Below are positions 33,855 to 42,203 of a stretch of DNA of 64,000 nt, piece after piece. The stretch lies in contig JBGSTD010000002.1 in assembly GCA_041736675.1 (NCBI GenBank), positions 1 to 64,000 of the forward strand, given 5' to 3'. How positions within the stretch are numbered: the stretch's first letter is position 1; each line of letters starts with the position of its first letter. Both the position numbers and the translations under genes were made by a program. A model generated the notes under the pieces. It saw only the letters and a list, made by a program, of their open reading frames with translations, was not told the origin of the DNA and did not search any database. The stretch comes from Salaquimonas sp041736675. GTDB taxonomy: Bacteria; Pseudomonadota; Alphaproteobacteria; Rhizobiales; Rhizobiaceae.

Positions 33855-35068
33855 ACTGGTTCACCAAAATTATTGGACGTGAAAATCGTGGCGAACCCGT
33901 CAAAATTTCTGACCCATATTTGGGGGAATTTTTCAATCAATCGGGTCGGTATGGTGGGACGGTAAGCAATGACCGTGCGAGCGGACTTGCTACGGCAAAT
34001 GCCTGTATTTCCATAATATCGACGACGCTGGCAAGCATGCCTTTGAACCTTTATCAAAGGACTGCAAATGGCGGTCGGGAAAAAGCGGTCGAACATCCAC
34101 TTTATGCCGCCCTGCACAATCAACCAAATCAAACAATGACCGCGTTCGAGCTGCGGGAAATGCTTCTTGTTTCACTACTTATAAACGGCAATGCCTATGC
34201 CAAGCTCAGTTGGAACGGGAGGGGGCAAGTGTATGCGCTTGATCCGATTAATCCAGCGAATGTGTCTGTTGAGCGATTGGAAAGCGGACGTTTGCGCTAT
34301 CGTGTCAGCAAACCTGGGGGCGGTACTGAAATCTTGTTACAAGATGAAATGCTGCACATTCGAAACCGCATTGCCAATGATGGTGTCATGGGAATATCGC
34401 CGGTCCATCATGCCCGCGATACATTTGCCTTAGCATTGGCTCAACAAGATACGGCGAATAATCAGGCTGACAAGGGAAACCGCCCTGAGGGTGTTTTAAC
34501 TTTTCCAAATGTTATGTCGGCAGAGAATAAAAATCGTGCGCTTGCAGCGTTGGAAGCCAAAATCAACAACAACGGCAAGGCAGGCGGTGTGTTGCTCTTG
34601 GATGGCGGCGTAAAGTGGGAACCCATGGCTTTCTCGTCAAAAGATGCTGAATTTTTGGAAAGCCGTAAACTCACAAATCTGGACATTTGCCGCATTTGGG
34701 GAGTGCCCCCAACAGTTGCACGAATCCTTGATCATGGCACATATTCCAATGTGGAAAGTGAATCCAAGGCGCTTGTCGTGCGTTGCCTGGCTCCGATGGC
34801 AAAGCGAATTGAGCAGGCAATGAACATAGCGCTCTTGACACCTGAGGCTCGCAAGAATCGTTTTATTGAGCATGATCTTGCCGGTCTTCTTCGCGGCGAT
34901 TTGCAGGCGCGATATGAAGCTTACAGGGTTGGTCGTGAATGGGGTTGGCTTAGCTCTAATGAAATTCGGGGATGGGAAAACTTGCCAGAAATCGAAAGTG
35001 GAGATGAATATCTTTCTCCATTGAACATGGCCCCGTTGGGTGAACGCCAGCCTGCAGGAAGCGAATAG
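33851..35068 (+). CDS. HK97-type phage portal protein
   Basis: 405 residues with typical portal segments: SDPYLGEFFNQSGRYGGTVS, ATANACISIISTTLASMPL, the stem and wing region LHIRNRIANDGVMGISPVHH and the C-terminal crown helix. It forms the dodecameric ring at one head vertex through which DNA is packed. It starts at the ATG at 33851, overlapping the protease. The gene order capsid, protease, portal is the reverse of the usual HK97 order. Confidence 0.9.
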   Translation: MNWFTKIIGRENRGEPVKISDPYLGEFFNQSGRYGGTVSNDRASGLATANACISIISTTLASMPLNLYQRTANGGREKAVEHPLYAALHNQPNQTMTAFELREMLLVSLLINGNAYAKLSWNGRGQVYALDPINPANVSVERLESGRLRYRVSKPGGGTEILLQDEMLHIRNRIANDGVMGISPVHHARDTFALALAQQDTANNQADKGNRPEGVLTFPNVMSAENKNRALAALEAKINNNGKAGGVLLLDGGVKWEPMAFSSKDAEFLESRKLTNLDICRIWGVPPTVARILDHGTYSNVESESKALVVRCLAPMAKRIEQAMNIALLTPEARKNRFIEHDLAGLLRGDLQARYEAYRVGREWGWLSSNEIRGWENLPEIESGDEYLSPLNMAPLGERQPAGSE

Positions 35069-35072
35069 GCCA

Positions 35073-35420
35073 ATGAGTGTTCTTTTGCCGCAATATGTTA
35101 CCCCTTTTGACCTGGCGACTCATTTAGGTGTTTCGGAACGCTCTTTACGCGAATTTGCAAGATCAATTGGCGCTTGCAGGGAAATCGGTAAAAAGATGAT
35201 CCTGACTGAGGGCGATGTTCAACAGATCATGGAGGCTTCACGATCATGCCACTCAAAATCCACAAGCGCGGCAAGTTCTGGCACTACAGGGGAACGGTTT
35301 CCGGCAGGCGACTACGCGGCTCTACAGGATCGATTGACAAGGCGACCGCGCAAAGGATCGCGGCTGAAAAAGAACAGTCGGCTTGGAACCGTCGTCTTTA
35401 TGGAAAGGGTGCAGGGCTAA
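35073..35420 (+). CDS. HTH / excisionase-like protein overlapping the integrase
   Basis: 115 residues. The N-terminal half is a MerR/excisionase-like helix-turn-helix, YVTPFDLATHLGVSERSLRE, followed by MILTEGDVQQIMEASR. The C-terminal half (HSKSTSAASSGTTGERFPAG and a basic tail) is read in a different frame over the first 175 bases of the integrase gene. Rhizobial phages often have a protein with this sequence pattern in this position. The ATG at 35073 follows AGGAAGC. A role in excision or integrase control is likely by position. Confidence 0.72.
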   Translation: MSVLLPQYVTPFDLATHLGVSERSLREFARSIGACREIGKKMILTEGDVQQIMEASRSCHSKSTSAASSGTTGERFPAGDYAALQDRLTRRPRKGSRLKKNSRLGTVVFMERVQG

Positions 35421-36256
35421 CCATGGCTCAGGCATTTCTCTCATATTTGGAAGCCGAAAAATCAGATCGCTTCATTGCCCGGCTTGCTGCCTTTTGGCGT
35501 GATACCTTGGTTTCGGATATTACTGCCGGTCAAATCCGTCAGGCCGCAATCAATCTTTACCCAAAAGCCGGTGCAGCAACACGAAACAGACAGGTCATTG
35601 TACCTACGCAAGCTGCAATCAACCATTGTGCCGAATTGGAATGGTGCAATCCTATTCGTGTAAAAAGATTTCCGGTCGAAACAAAACCGAAAAAATTCGC
35701 TACTGACGAATGGGTGACTGCTTTTCAAAATCACTCATCCCCTCACCTGGGGGGCTTGTGTCGGTTCATGTTCGAAACGGGTGCGAGAATTGGCGAAGCG
35801 GTTGCAATGAAATGGAAAGATATAGATTTCGACAAGCGCACTGCACGGCTGCGTCAAACCAAAGTCAATGATCAACGTGATGCCAGAATTACGCCAAAAG
35901 TTTTGATTGCGCTGGCTGGTATTCCCTCAAATCGAAATTCGTACGATGCGGTTTTTCAATATTCGGCTCGCGACAATGTTCGCAAAGTATGGGACGCGGT
36001 AATAGAGCGGGCCGGAATCGAAAAACTATCTCCCCACTGTTGCCGTCATGGCTTTGCCACTGCGATGCTGCGCAAGGGTGTTGATGTCAAAACAGTTGCC
36101 CGGTGGGGCGGCTGGAAAGATGTCCGTGTATTGCTGGACACATATGCGCACGCGATAGACGATCCATCTGTCGTTGACGCGGTTTTTGGCACAGAATTGA
36201 CACAGAATGAAAATTCCATATCTGTAACCAATTGGAAAAAAAGGAGAAATCAGTGA
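35246..36256 (+). CDS. int: Tyrosine-type site-specific integrase
   Basis: 336 residues. A short N-terminal strand domain (KIHKRGKFWHYRGTVSGRRL) is followed by a core-binding domain and a catalytic domain with the tyrosine recombinase set: arginine in ETGARIGEAVAM (about 181), HCCRHGFAT (about 263-271), a late HxW-like region GGWKDVRVLLD and the nucleophile tyrosine in DTYAH (about 298). It should recombine the 21-bp att core. The gene ends only 12 bases before attR. Confidence 0.92.
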   Translation: MPLKIHKRGKFWHYRGTVSGRRLRGSTGSIDKATAQRIAAEKEQSAWNRRLYGKGAGLTMAQAFLSYLEAEKSDRFIARLAAFWRDTLVSDITAGQIRQAAINLYPKAGAATRNRQVIVPTQAAINHCAELEWCNPIRVKRFPVETKPKKFATDEWVTAFQNHSSPHLGGLCRFMFETGARIGEAVAMKWKDIDFDKRTARLRQTKVNDQRDARITPKVLIALAGIPSNRNSYDAVFQYSARDNVRKVWDAVIERAGIEKLSPHCCRHGFATAMLRKGVDVKTVARWGGWKDVRVLLDTYAHAIDDPSVVDAVFGTELTQNENSISVTNWKKRRNQ

Positions 36257-36268
36257 CACACCACAACG

Positions 36269-36289
36269 CTCGTTGGGGAGAGGTGGCCC
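36269..36289. repeat. Right attachment site (21-bp core)
   Basis: Second copy of the 21-bp sequence found at 27320-27340. It lies 12 bases after the integrase stop and directly before the stranded native serC promoter. Confidence 0.88.
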
Positions 36290-36296
36290 ACCGACG

Positions 36297-36325
36297 GGAA
36301 TAGACAAGGATTCGTCGCAAGTCAA
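36297..36325 (-). promoter_or_regulatory. Stranded native serC-serA promoter
   Basis: On the minus strand: -35 TTGACT (36320-36325), exactly 17 bases, -10 TATTCC (36297-36302), followed after seven bases by the att core. In the uninterrupted chromosome this promoter would start the serC leader near the first base of the core. With the element present it points into the antisense strand of the integrase gene. Confidence 0.6.
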
Positions 36326-36376
36326 TCAGGATTTTCTGGGATGGTTAAAAGATTGTTCGCAAGCCGAAAAAGCAAA

Positions 36377-36399
36377 AAACGGCGGGTAATCCGCCGTTT
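36377..36399 (-). terminator. Terminator downstream of the outer-membrane protein gene
   Basis: Stem AAACGGCGG (36377-36385) / CCGCCGTTT (36391-36399), loop GTAAT. On the minus strand it is followed by a run of T, as expected for the omp transcript. Confidence 0.88.
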
Positions 36400-36434
36400 C
36401 AATTTACTTTTCGAAAAATGCTTTGCGCAGGAAA

Positions 36435-37271
36435 TTACCAGATTTCGTAACGTAGACCGACTTTAACTTCGTGAATGTTGATATTGTCAAATTTCGAGTC
36501 GCCTTGCGGAGCGCCTGCACCATTGGCATCTTTTGCAATCACGACACCACCAAGCACGCTGGTATATTTGTAACCCATGTCGAGTACCCAGTTCTGGTCA
36601 AGACGATAGTCAAAGCCGGCCGCGAGGGCATAGGTCAATGCGGTCACGCTTTCACCGGGATAAGTTGTGGTGCCACCGAAATAGGTTTCCGGATCAGCGG
36701 TCACTCCTGAATGAGCCCCGAAAGTACAAGTTTCACCCGCATCAACCGTACAATAGGCGTCTGAAGAATAATCATTCCATTTTATGTCGCTAAGTCCAAT
36801 TCCCGCACCCAGATATGGGCTGAAACCATGATACTCACCCAGGGAAACATATGCATTTGCCAAGAGGGTCTTGCGATCAAAACTTGCTGTGTCTTCGGAA
36901 TAGCAATCTCCCTGGGCAACACCGCCACCGCAGAGGGTGCCAACGCTTGTTCCACTCCATTCAGTGCTGTTGTTTGTATCATAGGTAAGATCGGCACGAA
37001 GATAATCGTTGAAATTATAGCCGAAACCAATGCCGTAGGAACTGCCATTTTCCAGGGTCTGGTTGTCATAGTCGTAACGCGCATCACTGAAATAGCTGAG
37101 GGTTGATTTGGTTTCAACCGCATAGCCGATATCACCGCGCAGATACCAGCCTGAACCGTATTCTACAACGGTCCGACTGACCGGGTCGCCAGGATACTCC
37201 AAATCAGCCGCATGGGCAAAACCGACAGTGGATGAAAGCAACATTGTGGTTATGAAAAGAATACGCTTCAT
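36435..37271 (-). CDS. Outer-membrane beta-barrel protein, Omp25/Omp31-like
   Basis: 278 residues: signal peptide ending GFAHAADL, then alternating amphipathic strands (GWYLRGDIGYAVETKSTLSY, SYGIGFGYNFNDYLRADLTY, LTYALAAGFDYRLDQNW) and a C-terminal strand ending VKVGLRYEIW, with the terminal aromatic expected for outer-membrane insertion. Two cysteine pairs occur in loops. Family members are abundant surface proteins in Brucella and rhizobia. The ATG at 37269-37271 was chosen because it begins the signal peptide. It is a paralogue of the next gene. Confidence 0.85.
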   Translation of the reverse strand: MKRILFITTMLLSSTVGFAHAADLEYPGDPVSRTVVEYGSGWYLRGDIGYAVETKSTLSYFSDARYDYDNQTLENGSSYGIGFGYNFNDYLRADLTYDTNNSTEWSGTSVGTLCGGGVAQGDCYSEDTASFDRKTLLANAYVSLGEYHGFSPYLGAGIGLSDIKWNDYSSDAYCTVDAGETCTFGAHSGVTADPETYFGGTTTYPGESVTALTYALAAGFDYRLDQNWVLDMGYKYTSVLGGVVIAKDANGAGAPQGDSKFDNINIHEVKVGLRYEIW

Positions 37272-37336
37272 GATTTTACACCTGGATTCGAGCGGAAAAT
37301 AGTGGGCCGGTCTTTGCAACCGGCCCGACAATTCGA

Positions 37337-38140
37337 TTAGTTAAAGTTCCAGCGAAGACCTGCGCGCACTGTGTGCAGCTTGATATCGCCGTCAAAACCC
37401 TGTTGGCCGGAGTTGGCATTGCCAGCTTCAAAATTGAACATGTGACCACCATCGATGTGTTTGAAGGTGTAACCTGCATCCAGCTTCATGTTTGATGTCA
37501 GGTCATACGAGACACCGGCATGAAGTGCATAGGCAAAACGCCATTCACCATTGCCGCCATGAATCGAGGTGACTGAGTTCGCCGGGTTGGCATCTTCATA
37601 TTCGGTATTGGTCAGATCACTCCAATGAACTATCGCGCCGCCGATACCGGCACCGACATAAGGGGTGAAGCCTGAATAATTGCCAAGATCAATGTAACCG
37701 TTGGCAAGCAGTGTTGTTATGCCAAGTTCCGCATTGTCACTGTACGAACAGGTTCCCACTGCAACAACAGCACCGCAGACAACGCCGCTGGCTGATGAGC
37801 CTGTGAAGTCTGTTGCAAAATTGTGGTCGAGTGTAAGGTCAACACGGAAGTAGTCGTTTACCTGATAACCAATACCGCCGCCAAGGGCCCACGAGTCACC
37901 GAGATCATGTGTCTCAAATGCACCGGTCAGGGTTGGTGTACCCTGATAGTAACGGACATCTTCGACCTTGCCGTGGGTATAGCCAATGTCACCGCGAAGA
38001 TACCAGCCACCGGTATGGATGGTACGCACTTCAGGCACCACCTCAACAATCGGCGGCTCAATGAGATCAGCTGCATTGGCAAGAAGCGTACTGGCCAGCA
38101 GGCCAGTTGAAAAAACAGAAAATTTAATAAAGTTGCTCAT
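37337..38140 (-). CDS. Outer-membrane beta-barrel protein, Omp25/Omp31-like (paralogue)
   Basis: 267 residues with a signal peptide ending LLANAADL and the shared barrel motifs GGWYLRGDIGYTHG, DSWALGGGIGYQVNDYFRVD, and a C-terminal strand VRAGLRWNFN. It clearly arose with the downstream gene by tandem duplication. The ATG at 38140 follows AAGGGTG; an ATG six codons upstream is possible. Both genes probably share one promoter region, which contains a CtrA-like box at 38217-38231. Confidence 0.85.
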   Translation of the reverse strand: MSNFIKFSVFSTGLLASTLLANAADLIEPPIVEVVPEVRTIHTGGWYLRGDIGYTHGKVEDVRYYQGTPTLTGAFETHDLGDSWALGGGIGYQVNDYFRVDLTLDHNFATDFTGSSASGVVCGAVVAVGTCSYSDNAELGITTLLANGYIDLGNYSGFTPYVGAGIGGAIVHWSDLTNTEYEDANPANSVTSIHGGNGEWRFAYALHAGVSYDLTSNMKLDAGYTFKHIDGGHMFNFEAGNANSGQQGFDGDIKLHTVRAGLRWNFN

Positions 38141-38216
38141 CAAAGCACCCTTCCTCATATGACCGGAGTTTACCGGGATTACTTGAATACTCCCGAGGTA
38201 TATTCCGCCAGAAAGG

Positions 38217-38231
38217 TTAAAAGCCGCTTAA
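38217..38231. promoter_or_regulatory. CtrA-like binding box upstream of the omp genes
   Basis: TTAA at 38217-38220 and TTAAC at 38228-38232 separated by exactly seven bases, the full CtrA consensus TTAA-N7-TTAA(C). More TTAA motifs (38241-38250, 38261-38264) follow. The distance to the omp start (about 80 bases) suits a promoter-proximal site. Confidence 0.55.
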
Positions 38232-38314
38232 CTCTGTTTGTTAACGTTAAAAATAATGGTTAAAGGAATGTAAGTCATTGAGACTGGTAATTTTTTCCAA
38301 GCTTTAAATGCAGG

Positions 38315-38341
38315 AAAGCCCGACGCGGTGCATCGGGCTTT
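38315..38341 (-). terminator. Terminator downstream of glmM
   Basis: Stem AAAGCCCGA (38315-38323) / TCGGGCTTT (38333-38341) with a nine-base loop, between the glmM stop and the omp promoter region. Confidence 0.8.
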
Positions 38342-38388
38342 CATTGTTTTAGCTATCTGATTGAACGTTTCGAAAACGGGAACCCGGC

Positions 38389-39738
38389 TCAGGCTGCGTT
38401 CTTTTCCACCACTCCGACAAGGCCGTCAACGATGTTCTTGACGAGAGAACGGTCATCGCCCTCCGCCATGATCCTGATCAAAGGCTCAGTGCCTGATGGC
38501 CTGATAACCAGCCTGCCGGTATTTCCCAGCATCGATTCCGCATCCCTGATTGCCTCGATAACCACCGAGTTTTCCAATGGCATGCCACTCTTGTAACGTA
38601 CATTCTTGAGTATTTGCGGAACCGGCTCAAACCTTTTACCAACCTCGCTTGCAGGACGGTTGGTTGATTTCATCACGGCCATTACCTGAAGAGCAGCAAC
38701 AAGCCCGTCTCCGGTTGTGGTAAAATCAGACAAGACCAAGTGACCTGATTGCTCGCCGCCAATATTGTATCCATGCTCGCGCATGTGCTCCACAACATAG
38801 CGGTCACCAACTTTAGTGCGGGCAAGGTTCAGGCCTTTTTCCGTAAGGAAGCGTTCGAGGCCCAGATTGGACATCACCGTGGCTACAATTCCGCCGCCGG
38901 TGAGGCGCGACATTCCATGCCAGTATTCACCGATCAAAGCGAGTATCTGGTCGCCATCAATTTCATTGGCGTTTTCATCCACAACGATAACGCGGTCAGC
39001 ATCGCCATCAAGCGCAATACCGATATCAGCCCGGGTCTCATGAACTTTCCGCCGCAACTCGGCCGTGTCAGTCGAACCGCAATCGCGATTGATGTTGAAC
39101 CCGTTCGGCTCATCCCCGATGGTAACAACCTCGGCTCCCAGTTCCCACAGGGCTTCAGGCGCAACCTTGTAGGCGGCACCGTTGGCGCAATCGACCACGA
39201 TACGCAAACCTTCCAGCGACAATGCCCTTGGAAGGGTTCTTTTGGCGAACTCGATGTATCTGTCGCGAACGCCTTCAACACGCGTGGCACGTCCAAGATC
39301 ACTTGCTCCGGCAAGTGCGCCACTCAAATCCTCGTCCATTAGCGCTTCAATGCGCAATTCAATTTCGTCAGAAAGCTTGTAGCCATCAGGACCGAACAAC
39401 TTGATTCCATTGTCCTGGAAATCGTTGTGCGAGGCAGAGATCATGACGCCGATATCAGCGCGGACCGAGCGTGTAAGCATTGCAACAGCGGGAGTTGGGA
39501 CCGGACCCAGCAAAAACACATCCATGCCCGCAGAGGTGAAGCCGGCAACAAGGGCGTTTTCAATCATGTATCCTGAAAGGCGGGTATCCTTGCCAATCAC
39601 CACGCGGTGCCGGTGATCGCCTCTTCTGAATGCCATGCCGGCAGCCATGCCAACTTTCATGGCAATTTCTGCCGTCATCGGGAAGCTGTTTGCCTTGCCG
39701 CGAATACCGTCAGTGCCAAAATATTTTCTTTTACCCAT
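38389..39738 (-). CDS. glmM: Phosphoglucosamine mutase
   Basis: 449 residues. The active-site loop ISASHNDFQDNG carries the phosphoserine S103; the metal-binding loop DGDADRV and the phosphate loop RPSGTEPLIRIM are intact. GlmM converts glucosamine-6-phosphate to glucosamine-1-phosphate for peptidoglycan and lipopolysaccharide. The start at the ATG 39736-39738 follows AGAGGACG. It is downstream of ftsH, the usual alphaproteobacterial order, but separated by more than 300 bases and a terminator. Confidence 0.96.
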   Translation of the reverse strand: MGKRKYFGTDGIRGKANSFPMTAEIAMKVGMAAGMAFRRGDHRHRVVIGKDTRLSGYMIENALVAGFTSAGMDVFLLGPVPTPAVAMLTRSVRADIGVMISASHNDFQDNGIKLFGPDGYKLSDEIELRIEALMDEDLSGALAGASDLGRATRVEGVRDRYIEFAKRTLPRALSLEGLRIVVDCANGAAYKVAPEALWELGAEVVTIGDEPNGFNINRDCGSTDTAELRRKVHETRADIGIALDGDADRVIVVDENANEIDGDQILALIGEYWHGMSRLTGGGIVATVMSNLGLERFLTEKGLNLARTKVGDRYVVEHMREHGYNIGGEQSGHLVLSDFTTTGDGLVAALQVMAVMKSTNRPASEVGKRFEPVPQILKNVRYKSGMPLENSVVIEAIRDAESMLGNTGRLVIRPSGTEPLIRIMAEGDDRSLVKNIVDGLVGVVEKNAA

Positions 39739-40049
39739 TTTCGTCCTCTGTTGCCCGCCGCAATGCCGATTTTCAAGGTGCTGCAGACGAAATGTTTCAA
39801 CAGGTGAATATGACTTTGCCGTCAAATACACAACCAATCAGGGAGAATCTCCCCGATCAGGGCTGTCGAAACCCCCATTCCCGTCAAAACACATACAACA
39901 TTGATTTGCCGTTTGTTTTCACAGTTTGTGACATCCGAAACAAATATCGGACTGCCGTGATGTGCAAATCCTGCCGTAAGGTAAATGATACAGTAAAACC
40001 CTGTATATTTCGTCGATTTAACTGGTTAACCATTTATTGATTTGTGATA
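39739..40049. other. Intergenic region between glmM and ftsH
   Basis: About 310 bases without a gene. Presumably holds the glmM promoter. AT-rich stretches occur near 39890-40020. Nothing else stands out. Confidence 0.4.
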
Positions 40050-40075
40050 AAAAGGGAGCCGTTCAGCTCCCTTTT
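40050..40075 (-). terminator. Terminator downstream of ftsH
   Basis: 10-bp stem AAAAGGGAGC (40050-40059) / GCTCCCTTTT (40066-40075), loop CGTTCA; T-run on the minus strand side. Confidence 0.9.
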
Positions 40076-40107
40076 CAATCAATATCATACTTCTTCAGAA
40101 ACGAAGC

Positions 40108-42027
40108 TCAATTTTGAGGCTGTGGTTCCATGTCACCGGCGCTATCACCCTTGGATGGCTTTGCCTTTCCGGTCTTGGGTACAGCGCCACCGCGCGGCGT
40201 CTGCCCTTCATCGCCCAGATCGCGCCGGGGCGGCTTGCCGGCAATCAGATCCTTGATCTCGTCGCCGGTCAGCGTTTCATATTCAAGCAGGCCTTCTGAC
40301 AGCGCAATCCAGTCTTTTCTCTTTTTCTTGAGAACCTTGGTCGCAGTGTCATAGGCTTCGTCAATCAAACGGCGTACTTCGGCATCAATTGTTTGTGCGG
40401 TAGCCTCGGATACGCTCTTTTGTTGAGCCGGATAGCCCATCATCGCTTCCTGCTGGCCGCCATAGGCTACCTGGCCGAGTTTATCCGAGTAACCCCATTC
40501 GGTTACCATGGACTTGGCAAGTTTGGTGGCCTGCTGAATATCCGAAGATGCGCCCGAAGTGATATTCTCCTTGCCGAATTTCAGTTCTTCAGCAACCCGG
40601 CCACCCATCAAAACTGCCAGACGGGAAGTCATTTCGGTGTAGGACATTGAATACCGGTCACCTTCAGGCAATTGCATCACCATGCCGAGAGCCCTGCCGC
40701 GCGGAATAATCGTTGCCTTGTGAACAGGATCGGAGATCGGCACATTGAGGGCGAGGATCGCATGTCCGGCTTCATGATAGGCCGTATTTTCCTTTTCCTT
40801 CTGGCTCATGGCCATCGTCTTGCGCTCGGCGCCCATCATCACCTTGTCCTTGGCATCTTCAAACTCGGCCATGGTGACAAGGCGTTTGTTGCGCCGTGCG
40901 GCGAGAAGAGCGCCTTCGTTGATAAGGTTCATCAGGTCAGCACCCGAAAAGCCCGGTGTCCCGCGCGCCAGAACCTTGAGGTCCACATTGGGCGCAAGCG
41001 GAACATTTTTTGCGTGAACGTGAAGGATTTTCTCGCGTCCGCTGACATCAGGATTTGGCACCATGACCTCGCGGTCAAAACGGCCGGGCCGCATCAAGGC
41101 CGGATCAAGCACATCCGGACGGTTGGTTGCAGCGATCAGGATAATACCCTCGTTCGCCTCAAATCCGTCCATTTCGACAAGAAGCTGGTTGAGGGTCTGC
41201 TCGCGCTCATCATTGCCGCCACCGATACCGGCACCGCGATGACGGCCAACGGCATCAATCTCGTCAATAAAGATGATGCAAGGCGCATTCTTTTTCGCCT
41301 GCTCGAACATGTCGCGAACCCGGCTCGCGCCAACGCCGACAAACATTTCGACAAAGTCCGAACCGGAAATGGTAAAAAACGGAACATTGGCCTCACCGGC
41401 AACAGCACGCGCCAGAAGTGTCTTACCGGTACCTGGAGGGCCAACGAGCAAAACGCCATGAGGAATTTTCGCGCCAAGACGCTGGAATTTTTGAGGGCTG
41501 CGCAAGAACTCGACAATTTCCTCCAAATCCTGTTTGGCTTCGTCAACGCCTGCCACATCATCAAAAGTCTTGCGGCCTGACATTTCGTTCAGCATCTTGG
41601 CCTTGGACTTGCCAAAGCCCATCGCCTTGCCGCTTGAGCCCTGCATCTGGCGCATGAAGAATATCCACACACCCAAAATGACAAACATCGGCAACCAGGT
41701 CAGCAGGAAAGAGCCAAGTCCCGAACCCTCTGACTGCGGCATGGCGTTGATTACTACACCTTTTGATTCAAGCCGGGAAACAAGGGTCTGGTCTTCCGGC
41801 GCGTAGGTTTTGAACCGCCCGCCATTGTCAGTATACGTACCGGATATCTGCGGTCCGGCTATCGTGACGGAACCAACCTTGCCTGAATTCACATCATCCA
41901 GAAATTTTGAATAGGCGACGCTGCTTGAATCCTGCCTTTGATCCGGGCTTTGGAACAGGCTGAAAAGAGCAACCAGCAACACTGCAATGATTGCCCACAA
42001 GGCAAAATTTCTAAAATTGGCGTTCAT
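40108..42027 (-). CDS. ftsH: ATP-dependent zinc metalloprotease FtsH
   Basis: 639 residues. Two N-terminal transmembrane helices (about 8-26 and 105-124) flank a periplasmic domain. The AAA module has Walker A GPPGTGKT (196-203), Walker B IIFIDEIDAVG and the second region of homology ATNRPDVLDPALMRPGRFDR. The zinc protease motif HEAGH lies at about 418-422. FtsH degrades membrane proteins and soluble regulators such as sigma-32. The start at 42027 (MNANFRNF) is the family's usual one, with GGGACG nearby. It is downstream of tilS by about 180 bases. Confidence 0.97.
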   Translation of the reverse strand: MNANFRNFALWAIIAVLLVALFSLFQSPDQRQDSSSVAYSKFLDDVNSGKVGSVTIAGPQISGTYTDNGGRFKTYAPEDQTLVSRLESKGVVINAMPQSEGSGLGSFLLTWLPMFVILGVWIFFMRQMQGSSGKAMGFGKSKAKMLNEMSGRKTFDDVAGVDEAKQDLEEIVEFLRSPQKFQRLGAKIPHGVLLVGPPGTGKTLLARAVAGEANVPFFTISGSDFVEMFVGVGASRVRDMFEQAKKNAPCIIFIDEIDAVGRHRGAGIGGGNDEREQTLNQLLVEMDGFEANEGIILIAATNRPDVLDPALMRPGRFDREVMVPNPDVSGREKILHVHAKNVPLAPNVDLKVLARGTPGFSGADLMNLINEGALLAARRNKRLVTMAEFEDAKDKVMMGAERKTMAMSQKEKENTAYHEAGHAILALNVPISDPVHKATIIPRGRALGMVMQLPEGDRYSMSYTEMTSRLAVLMGGRVAEELKFGKENITSGASSDIQQATKLAKSMVTEWGYSDKLGQVAYGGQQEAMMGYPAQQKSVSEATAQTIDAEVRRLIDEAYDTATKVLKKKRKDWIALSEGLLEYETLTGDEIKDLIAGKPPRRDLGDEGQTPRGGAVPKTGKAKPSKGDSAGDMEPQPQN

Positions 42028-42203
42028 CTGTTCGTCCCGGAGAAAGGCCGCCAAACTGTTTGGCGAAGCACAATTATATTTTCATCAGTTGAAGATAGGT
42101 AGGAATGATGGCCTTGCCAAGATCAAGCAATGATTTTTGCGCCGGATTCCTGATTTTTTAGGCAAAAGGGTAAATCAAACCCGATATTTCGCGCTGGTAG
42201 TAC

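Larger units (their letters stand above)
27320..36289 (+). mobile_element. Integrated 9-kb element with phage head genes (satellite-like or reduced prophage)
   Basis: Bounded by a perfect 21-bp direct repeat, with a tyrosine integrase next to the right end. All genes lie on the plus strand: small protein, replication-like wHTH protein, HNH nuclease, large terminase, small protein, MerR-like regulator, capsid, prohead protease, portal, HTH/excisionase-like protein, integrase. There is no tail, baseplate, lysis, holin or small-terminase gene. This matches the idea of capsid-forming phage-inducible islands, which make their own heads and borrow tails, or a degenerate HK97-like prophage. The base composition is more AT-rich than the flanking core genes. 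Confidence 0.9.

Noticed and set aside
36274..36290. Resemblance of the att core (GGGGAGAGGTGGCC) to the 5' end of a serine tRNA
   Set aside because: The following bases do not continue as a tRNA on either side of the element, while the core fits the serC leader hairpin on the other strand.
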